Assembly: GCA_937959285.1 (NCBI GenBank)
Contig: CALGAR010000064.1
Location: 65,569 to 129,568, forward strand
Length of the DNA: 64,000 nt
Direction: 5' to 3'
From: an uncultured Bryobacterales bacterium
GTDB lineage: Bacteria; Acidobacteriota; Terriglobia; Bryobacterales; Bryobacteraceae
A model generated the notes under the pieces. It was given only the letters and a program-made list of their open reading frames with translations. It did no database searches and was not told where the DNA came from. Positions within the stretch are counted from its first letter, which is position 1; each line of letters opens with the position of its first letter. Shown in pieces: positions 58,000 to 64,000 of the stretch. Made by a program: the position numbers and the translations under genes.

Positions 58000-60040
58000 T
58001 GATCCGGAACAGGTTGGAGTAGTCGTCCGTCCACAGCGGAGCGTCAGGCCGCGACAGAAGCGGCGCGCCATTGTGAAACGGAAGGCTGGTGATCCTGGAG
58101 TAGTCGGAGGCTAGTAACACCCAGGTCGTTCCGTAACATTCACCGTCCTTCGAATCGTCCGTATCAACCACTACAGCGGCTTTCCCAAGGTCGCGGGCAG
58201 CGGCGCCCACCACCGGAATGAGGTCAAGAAAGCGGTTCGACACGTGCAAAGCGAGGATCCCGTCCTGCGCCAGGTGGCGGAAGTAAAGCAGCATTGCCTC
58301 CCGCGTGAGGAGATGCACGGGAATCGAATCGCTGGAGAAGGCGTCGACTGCAAGGACGTTGTAAGACTGCGGAGGTTCCCGTTCCATCGATTGCCGCGCG
58401 TCACCGAGGACAACTTCAATCGATGCCCGCGAGTCGCTCAGATAGGTGAACTCTTTCTTCGCCACCTCAACGACCAGTGGATTGATTTCGTAAATCCGCA
58501 TCACGTCTCCAGGCCGGCCGTACGCTGCGAGCGTGCCGGTACCGAGCCCGACAACGCCAATGCGGCGGGGCCCGGCATAAGCCGTAAGCTGCAATGCCTG
58601 AGCCACTCCGCTTTCCGCGCAGTAGTATGTCGTGGGCTTCCTGCGCAGTTGCGGGTTCAGCCACTGCTCGCCATGCGTGATCGAACCGTGGAGCAGAAGG
58701 CGGTAAGCGTCCTCCTCGTGCGCTTCGCCCGTCTGCCGGACTCGAAGCAGGCCGTAGAAATTGCGGCCGACATACCGGTAGTCCTTCACATGCTCCTCCG
58801 CCACGACAAACACAAATGTGAGCAGAACGGCGGCGGGCATCACGACTCCCGTCGATATTGGCTTCCAGTGCCACCCATCGGCACGGGACTCGTCACGATG
58901 TAGAAGCACCGCTGCGAGGATGACGGAGAGCGCCAGCGCCGTGTGAAATTCGAAGTAGCCTCGGAAGACAAGGGGAGCCATCAGGCCGACAAAAACGCCT
59001 CCTAACGCGCCTCCAAGGGCAATCATCAGGTAGAAGGAGGTGAGGTAGCGCGCGGGCGGCTTCAGCCGCACCAGTTCGCCGTGACAGAACATGCAGCAGA
59101 CAAAGAAGGCGAGAAGAAGGAGCGGAATGATCAACTTCAGGTCCGGCTGTTCGACAGCGCCCCAGAGGAAGTAGGTCATCGCAGCCAGGGAAGGAGTCAA
59201 AAGACCGAGGAAAAGCCGCCGGTGGTACCAGTCTCTGCCGTCAAAGCAAAGGATGAAGGTCAGCAAGTAAAGCGACAGGGGTGCGATCCACAGGAAGGGT
59301 ACGGATGCTATGTCCTGGCAGAGGTAGTTCGTTACTGACAGCAGCAGCATGGAGGCACAGGCGGAAAGCAGCAGCCACATGACGTAATAACCCCGGGCTG
59401 GCGCCTCTGAGGAGCTGCCGTCTCCCCACCCCTGGTCTGCCGCTTGCGGAATCTTCGCTGTCGCATGCCGTAGCGTGTATATGGCCGTGGATCCGCAGAG
59501 GAGGGCAAAGAGCCAGTATCCGCCCGACCACGACAACGCCTGCCATCGCGTGGAAAGCAGCGGCTCAATCAGGAATGGATAGCTGAGCAGCGCGAGCATC
59601 GAAGCCAGATTCGACAGCGCAAACAGCCGGTAGGGCACGGCGCTTGCCCGGGCGCGAACATACCAGGACTGAAGGAGAGGGCCGGTGGTCGACAGCAGCA
59701 AATATGGCAATCCGACGCTCGTCGCCAGCAGCGCGAGAATTCTGGGAATCGGATCCTCCGAGCCTGTAGGGCGCCAGCTGATCGACGGCGCAAGCGGCAG
59801 CGTAAGAGTAGACGCGGAAATCAGCGCACAATGCAGCGAAACCTGCGCGCGCAAGGAAAGCCGGCGGACTTTATGAGCGTAGAGATAGCCCGCAACCAGA
59901 GCCGTCTGAAAGAACAGCATGCACGTCGTCCAGACCGCCGCTGTTCCTCCGAACCATGGCAGAATTACCCGCGCGATGATCGGTTGAACCTGAAACAGTA
60001 GGAAGGCGCTGATGAAAATGGTAAGAGCGTACAGGACCAA
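57992..60040 (-). CDS. Membrane protein with C-terminal spermidine-synthase-like domain
   Basis: A 682-residue protein. Residues about 1-410 contain ten or more hydrophobic segments (FLLFQVQPIIARVILPWFGG; YLYAHKVRR), the fused MFS/spermidine-synthase architecture. Residues about 440-670 hold a methyltransferase-like aminopropyltransferase fold: GVVGLGTGTLAAYGR, the acidic IYEINPLVVE, VLGDARQSM, and DAFSSDSIPVHLLT. Polyamine activity is inferred from the domain; other substrates are possible. It is the only other polyamine-type gene in the window besides speA. Confidence 0.82.
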   Translation of the reverse strand: MVLYALTIFISAFLLFQVQPIIARVILPWFGGTAAVWTTCMLFFQTALVAGYLYAHKVRRLSLRAQVSLHCALISASTLTLPLAPSISWRPTGSEDPIPRILALLATSVGLPYLLLSTTGPLLQSWYVRARASAVPYRLFALSNLASMLALLSYPFLIEPLLSTRWQALSWSGGYWLFALLCGSTAIYTLRHATAKIPQAADQGWGDGSSSEAPARGYYVMWLLLSACASMLLLSVTNYLCQDIASVPFLWIAPLSLYLLTFILCFDGRDWYHRRLFLGLLTPSLAAMTYFLWGAVEQPDLKLIIPLLLLAFFVCCMFCHGELVRLKPPARYLTSFYLMIALGGALGGVFVGLMAPLVFRGYFEFHTALALSVILAAVLLHRDESRADGWHWKPISTGVVMPAAVLLTFVFVVAEEHVKDYRYVGRNFYGLLRVRQTGEAHEEDAYRLLLHGSITHGEQWLNPQLRRKPTTYYCAESGVAQALQLTAYAGPRRIGVVGLGTGTLAAYGRPGDVMRIYEINPLVVEVAKKEFTYLSDSRASIEVVLGDARQSMEREPPQSYNVLAVDAFSSDSIPVHLLTREAMLLYFRHLAQDGILALHVSNRFLDLIPVVGAAARDLGKAAVVVDTDDSKDGECYGTTWVLLASDYSRITSLPFHNGAPLLSRPDAPLWTDDYSNLFRIIK

Positions 60041-60404
60041 TCACTTCTAAGGCTACAACGATTTACCCTGCCATGCTCTTCCCGTTCACAAGATTCTAAA
60101 CTTGTATACAAAGGGCTGCTTTCGGATGGCGGCCGAAATCACTTGAATCTGACCGAGTCTATGGAAAAGAGGAATTATCCGTGTCTTGTGTCTTCAAATG
60201 ATTGCGGTTTCGCTAGTGTCCTCGTCCCAGCCGCTGTACACAGATGGCTGCTCCCGAGAGTACACAGAACGCGCAGGTGACGGCTAGCATGTACGGCGTA
60301 TGGCATCGACACGTAGGCAGGACAGATCGGCTTTCAGGGGAGAACCCGGCATCGCATATGCTAGCGTCCACAAAGGCACGCGCGAACTCAAACCCGAGGG
60401 AGCT
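60041..60404. other. Intergenic region upstream of treZ
   Basis: The 436-base gap between the divergent genes holds no convincing ORF. It contains, at 60143-60159, a copy of the ferredoxin leader motif TTGAATCTGACCGAGTC, followed by AAAAGAGG and ATTATCC, and a six-codon GTG reading frame (MSCVFK). The treZ frame is open from 60300 but does not look like protein. A promoter for treZ is expected but cannot be placed. Confidence 0.45.
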
Positions 60405-60447
60405 CACAAGCTCAATGGATCGCACAAGCTCAACGGATCTCACAAGC
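60405..60447 (+). repeat. 18-bp tandem repeat, about 2.4 copies
   Basis: Unit CACAAGCTCAAyGGATCk: copies at 60405-60422 and 60423-60440, then a partial CACAAGC at 60441-60447. In the open frame upstream of treZ this would encode repeated HKLNGS. Confidence 0.8.
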
Positions 60448-60476
60448 GGCAGGAGCCAGCAGATGCATTGACCTCG

Positions 60477-62372
60477 ATGCCTCGAAAGGGGCCTCGGAGG
60501 CTGCTACCGGTCGGCGCTGATGTCATACCCGGGCAGGGCGTGCACTTTCGGGTATGGGCGCCACGTCGCAAACGAGTCGACGTAGTGTCCCCGGAGGGGA
60601 AATTGCTTGCGCATCTCGAGCCTGAGGGGAATGGCTATTTCTCCGGCCTTTGCGAGACGGCGTCGGCCGGGACTCTGTATCGCTATCGTCTGGACGGAAA
60701 GGGGGATTACCCCGATCCGGCTTCACGCTATCAGCCGGATGGCCCGCACGGTCCCTCCTGTGTCGTGGATCCCAGCACGTTCCGCTGGACCGACGCCGAC
60801 TGGGAGGGTGTCAGTATTGAGGGCCAGGTCATCTATGAAATGCACGTCGGCACGTTCACCCGCGAGGGCACATGGCGTGCGGCGATGCAGGAGTTGAAAG
60901 AACTGGCCGACTTCGGAATCACCGTGATCGAAATGATGCCGGTCGCTGAATTCCCGGGCCGTTTTGGGTGGGGCTATGATGGCGTCGATTTGTTCGCGCC
61001 AACCTGGCTCTACGGAAAACCCGACGATCTCCGCGCCTTTGTGAATGAAGCGCACCGTCACAAACTGGCCGTCATTCTCGACGTCGTTTACAACCATTTC
61101 GGGCCGGACGGCAATTACTGGCGGGAGTATTCCGAGAGCTACTTCACAGACCGTTACATCAACGAGTGGGGGGATGCCATCAATTTCGACGGACCGGATG
61201 CCGGTCCTGTGCGCGAATTCATCCTGGCAAATGCCGCGTACTGGGTGAAAGAGTTCCACATGGACGGCCTGCGCATCGACGCCACTCAGCAGATGTTCGA
61301 CAGCTCAGAGAACCACATTGTTGGCGAGATCGTGAAGGCTGTGCGCACCGCAGCCGGACGCAGAAAGACGATTGTGGTCGGAGAGAACGAGCCTCAGCAT
61401 GCGCGTTTGGCGCGGCCGCCCGAGCGAAACGGTTATGGATTAGACGCGCTCTGGAACGATGACTTCCACCACAGCGCCATCGTCGCCACGACCGGTCGCC
61501 GCGAGGCCTATTACACCGACTATCTCGGCACTCCGCAGGAGTTTGTTTCGATGATCAAGTGGGGCTTCCTCTACCAGGGGCAGTATTACTCCTGGCAGAG
61601 AAAGGCGCGAGGAACGCCCTGTCTTGATCTCGACCCGGCCCAGTTCATCCTGTTCCTGCAGAATCACGATCAAGTTGCCAATACGCTCCGCGGGCTGCGG
61701 CTCCATAAGCTGACGAGCATGGGCCGCTACCGGGCAATGACGGCGCTTCTGCTCCTCGCGCCAGGTACTCCCATGCTTTTTCAAGGACAGGAGTTTGCCG
61801 CTTCCGCGCCGTTTCTCTACTTCGCCGACCAGAAGCCGGAGCTTTCCAAGAAGGTTCGGGACGGACGGTACGAGTTTCTGAGCCAGTTCCCGAGCCTCAA
61901 CAATGAACAGGCAAGATTAGCTATACCCGATCCCGGTAACCCGGCTACGTTCGAGGAATCGAAGTTAGACCTTTCGGAGCGAGTTACGCATCGGGAAATT
62001 TATGTGCTTCACAAGGATTTGCTCCGCCTCCGCCGCGAGGATGAGGTCTTTCGCAAGCAAAAGCGAGGCATGGTCGACGGCGCAGTGCTCTCCGACCAGG
62101 CCTTTCTGCTGCGATGGTTCGGCGGAAACGGGAACGACCGCCTGTTACTGGTGAACCTGGGACGTGACCTTTCGCTGAGGCACGCCCTTGACCCCTTGCT
62201 GGCCCCGCCAGAGGGGCGGAAGTGGGAGGTGCTGTGGTCGAGCGAAGACTGCAGGTACGGCGGCATGGGAACCCCGCCGTTAAAGACTACGACCACATGG
62301 AGCATTCCCGGTGAAGCCGCCATTGCTCTGACCGCAACGATCAAGGAGGAGTTGAAACCGAGCCATGGGTGA
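60477..62372 (+). CDS. treZ: Malto-oligosyltrehalose trehalohydrolase
   Basis: A 631-residue GH13 enzyme that releases trehalose from maltooligosyltrehalose. An N-terminal CBM48-like domain (VGADVIPGQGVHFRVWAPR) precedes the GH13 barrel: IEMMPVAEFPGRFGWGYDG, DVVYNHFGPDGNY, GLRIDATQQMF (nucleophile Asp), VVGENEP (acid/base Glu) and FLQNHDQVAN. I take ATG 60477; the frame reaches 60300 through a tandem repeat. Partner treY is not in the window; the following gene, which overlaps by eight bases, is a debranching-type enzyme. Confidence 0.93.
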   Translation: MPRKGPRRLLPVGADVIPGQGVHFRVWAPRRKRVDVVSPEGKLLAHLEPEGNGYFSGLCETASAGTLYRYRLDGKGDYPDPASRYQPDGPHGPSCVVDPSTFRWTDADWEGVSIEGQVIYEMHVGTFTREGTWRAAMQELKELADFGITVIEMMPVAEFPGRFGWGYDGVDLFAPTWLYGKPDDLRAFVNEAHRHKLAVILDVVYNHFGPDGNYWREYSESYFTDRYINEWGDAINFDGPDAGPVREFILANAAYWVKEFHMDGLRIDATQQMFDSSENHIVGEIVKAVRTAAGRRKTIVVGENEPQHARLARPPERNGYGLDALWNDDFHHSAIVATTGRREAYYTDYLGTPQEFVSMIKWGFLYQGQYYSWQRKARGTPCLDLDPAQFILFLQNHDQVANTLRGLRLHKLTSMGRYRAMTALLLLAPGTPMLFQGQEFAASAPFLYFADQKPELSKKVRDGRYEFLSQFPSLNNEQARLAIPDPGNPATFEESKLDLSERVTHREIYVLHKDLLRLRREDEVFRKQKRGMVDGAVLSDQAFLLRWFGGNGNDRLLLVNLGRDLSLRHALDPLLAPPEGRKWEVLWSSEDCRYGGMGTPPLKTTTTWSIPGEAAIALTATIKEELKPSHG

Positions 62373-63117
62373 TCATGTCCGGGCTATGAAGTGGCCGGAA
62401 GGGAAAGGCGAGGAGACCGAACCGCTACTTAGCCGGGAATGGCTGGTCACAAATGGCTTGGGCGGGTATGCATCCGGAACGTTGGCTGGTGTTCTGACCA
62501 GGAGGTATCACGGCCTCCTGGTCGCTGCCCTGCCCGCGCCGCTGGGCCGCGTGGTCATGCTCAGCGATCTGGTTGAGTCGCTGGAACTGCCGGATGGCAA
62601 GACAGTGGGCCTCGGAGGAGAAGAACGGCTGGACCGGCTTCAGTTGCACGGCTCGCAATACCTGAGAGAGTTCTCTCTGCGTTACGGCACTCCGACGTGG
62701 CGGTTCGAAATCGATAACTTCGTTCTCGAAAAGAAAATCCTCCTGATTCACCAGCAAAACACGGTTCACGTTACTTACGATTTGCTGCAAGGAGGACGCG
62801 AAGTGAAATTAACGCTTCTCCCTGTCTTCCAGTTCCGGCCGCATGAAGACCCCGTCGCAAGTGCTCCAGCGCTTGACTACACCATCACAGTGACGGGCGA
62901 GCGTTATGAGTTCATCGCCGGTCCCGAGTATCCAAGCTTGAAGATGCGGGTCGCTGGTGAAGGGGGCACCTTTACTGTAGATCGCAAACACATCCAGCAC
63001 GTTCTGTACCGCATTGAGGAGAGCCGCGGCTATATGAGTCTCGGCGACCTTTGGAGTCCCGGATACTTCCAGGTCACGGTGAGCGTCGGACGTCCCGCAA
63101 CCATCATCGGCTCCACG
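62365..63117 (+). pseudogene. Truncated glycogen-debranching-type enzyme (GDE N-terminal domain)
   Basis: The ATG overlaps the treZ stop. Residues 1-250 are the bacterial amylo-alpha-1,6-glucosidase N-terminal domain: REWLVTNGLGGYASGTLAGVLTRRYHGLL-type opening and GYMSLGDLWSPGYFQVTV. After IIGST (about 63,117) homology ends; the frame goes on to 63,285 with unrelated sequence. The usual length is 600-700 residues, so the catalytic C-terminal half is missing. The break coincides with the start of helicase homology in another frame. No active enzyme is expected from this copy. Confidence 0.7.
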
Positions 63118-63644
63118 AGGAACTCACCGAAGCCGGCGGTTATCTGCGTGACACCAGCTTCAAGCGCGAGGACCGCATCGGCGAGCTGCGCTCTTGGCTC
63201 GACGCCTCGGTGCCCGGCGAGATCCCAGATTCGCTGTTCGACGGTCTGCGCACGCGCTTCCACAACCACACCGAAGCCATCTTGAACGCCGTCGCCGCGC
63301 GCTCGAAAGAGCGGCTGAAGGGCCTCAAAGGGACGCTCGAAGCCCGCAAGCGCAAGGAGCTCGAGGAGATGACCCAGCTCCTCGACGACCTCGCGAAGAA
63401 TCTCGAAGCCGAGCTGAGTAAGGAAGAGCCGAAGCAGCTCTCGCTCTTCTCCGAGGAGGAGCGCACGCAGATCCGGCGCGATCGGCTCGCACTCGAGGCG
63501 CGATTGCGTCGCATCCCCGAGGAGCGCGAACGCGAACGACTCGCCATCGAAGAACGTTACGCGGGCCTTGTCGACCACACGTTCCCCGTCGCCGTCGTGC
63601 TGATCGTTCCGGCCTCGTTCGCGAAAGGAGTGAGCGAGCGATGA
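63105..63644 (+). pseudogene. C-terminal fragment of a DrmD-like (DISARM) SNF2 helicase
   Basis: From about 63,108 the reading frame encodes RLHEELTEAGGYLRD, then REDRIGELRSWLDASVP, a long coiled-coil (LKGLKGTLEARKRKELEE; QLSLFSEEERTQIRRDR) and RYAGLVDHTFPVAVVLIVP. This matches my recollection of the C-terminal end of DrmD-type helicases of DISARM systems; other large defence helicases are possible. No start or helicase motors remain: about 180 residues of what is normally over 900. It is intact to its stop at 63,642-63,644 and in frame, so it is a deletion remnant or the 3' end of a gene cut by rearrangement. It is followed by a coupled gene. Confidence 0.5.
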
Positions 63645-64000
63645 GTCACGGGTTCGCGGGTCCCGTTTCCGAATTCCGGAACCTCGACGAGGACGTCTTG
63701 ATCGGTCGTCTGATCAAGGGCGTGGCCGCCACTGGGGTAGATGGGCATCGAAATGCGCAGGTCGCCGCGTGGCGAGCGCAGATCCGCATCCTGCAACGTG
63801 AACTGGCGGCAGAGCCGTTCAAGGGGTGGTTCATAGTACTCGAGTACGAGATCCCCCGATTATCAAGACGTCCTGATGCAGTCCTGCTCCATGGAAACGC
63901 CGTGTTCGTCGTAGAGTTCAAAATAGGCGCGGAAGCGTTCGACGCTTCATCGCGATGGCAAGTCCGGTCGTATGCCATGGACTTGCGGGACTTCCATGCG
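63641..64000 (+). CDS. DUF2075-like protein with N-terminal PD-(D/E)xK-type domain (partial)
   Basis: The window holds the first 120 residues. The ATG overlaps the helicase stop (ATGA) with AAGGAG ten bases upstream. The segment IVLEYEIPRLSRRPDAVLL and then VFVVEFKIGAEAFDASSRWQ carries the E-x-K pattern of a PD-(D/E)xK fold (D of RPDAV, E and K of VEFK), and QVRSYAMDLRDFH follows. In my knowledge this N-terminus precedes a P-loop helicase (DUF2075) in proteins linked to mobile and defence loci. Truncated by the window end. Confidence 0.6.
   Translation, partial: MSHGFAGPVSEFRNLDEDVLIGRLIKGVAATGVDGHRNAQVAAWRAQIRILQRELAAEPFKGWFIVLEYEIPRLSRRPDAVLLHGNAVFVVEFKIGAEAFDASSRWQVRSYAMDLRDFHA

Noticed and set aside
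60300..60476. N-terminal extension of TreZ through the 18-bp repeat
   Set aside because: The family starts near the MPRKG segment; the extra 59 residues have no homology and no ribosome site was seen.
63051..63104. Helicase reading frame extended upstream to TTG 63051
   Set aside because: These codons are the debranching gene in another frame; helicase homology starts only at about 63,108.
1..64000. CRISPR arrays, rRNA, tRNA and insertion sequences
   Set aside because: I looked for spaced direct repeats, cloverleaf-like segments, transposase motifs and terminal repeats and found none.

Overview
The window looks like a chromosomal contig of an Acidobacteriota bacterium, most likely of the Bryobacterales/Solibacter type. 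This is inferred from four things: a G+C content that looks close to 60% by eye, repeated Tat-exported Gfo/Idh/MocA oxidoreductases and sugar-phosphate isomerases, secreted TPR proteins, and a Gram-negative envelope (LptE, TonB-dependent receptor, RlpA, phosphatidylserine pathway). No 16S gene or other decisive marker is present. I see no rRNA, tRNA, CRISPR array or insertion sequence.

Layout. 1-0.7 kb: a NYN/LabA-type nuclease gene at the edge. 0.8-6.9 kb: rpsT converging on a minus-strand envelope/replication operon (PMT-like glycosyltransferase, psd, pssA, an aspartate-semialdehyde-dehydrogenase-like protein without its catalytic cysteine, lptE, holA). 6.9-15.9 kb: der, an NCS1 permease, a MidA methyltransferase, a tiny Lys/Ala-rich peptide gene with its own promoter and terminator, rlpA, a receiver-less sigma-54 activator, glgA and trxA. 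15.9-25.1 kb: ilvD, a secreted Gfo/Idh/MocA oxidoreductase, a glycerophosphodiesterase, an SDR, a POTRA-like/repeat protein, a TlpA-like protein, a decayed SDR remnant, a secreted sugar-phosphate isomerase and galU. 25.2-30.6 kb: TPR protein, TonB-dependent receptor, two more exported TPR proteins and rnc. 30.6-34.6 kb: a TrmJ-like methyltransferase and korAB. 34.7-36.9 kb: ECF sigma factor, zinc-type anti-sigma factor and a periplasmic protein, closed by a strong terminator. 37.0-40.3 kb: a signalling/redox cassette (receiver + thioredoxin-like + thioredoxin-reductase-like fusion; cNMP-binding histidine kinase; UBP zinc finger). 40.3-49.9 kb: speA, SDR, ferredoxin, queD, a DinG-type helicase, gap, and a three-gene operon (GHMP kinase, CPBP protease, BamE-like protein). 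50.0-60.0 kb: PilZ protein, pdhAB, Gfo/Idh/MocA, DapA-like aldolase, esterase, aromatic amino acid decarboxylase, and a membrane protein with a spermidine-synthase-like domain. 60.5-64.0 kb: treZ, then a glycogen-debranching-type gene that stops abruptly near 63,110.

The right end is the most unusual part. The debranching gene loses its frame at about 63,105-63,117 and runs into the C-terminal third of a large helicase resembling DISARM DrmD. The helicase is overlapped by the start of a gene with an N-terminal nuclease-like domain typical of DUF2075 helicases. This looks like the edge of an anti-phage defence island, or an assembly joint, and needs independent verification.

Metabolically the window combines glycogen/trehalose turnover (glgA, treZ, debranching remnant, galU), two routes for oxidative decarboxylation of 2-oxoacids (NAD-linked pdhAB and ferredoxin-linked korAB, with a ferredoxin gene in the same window), and polyamine synthesis (speA and a spermidine-synthase-like protein). 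It also carries phospholipid and LPS assembly genes. Redox signalling is represented by the 37-40 kb cassette and the thioredoxins.
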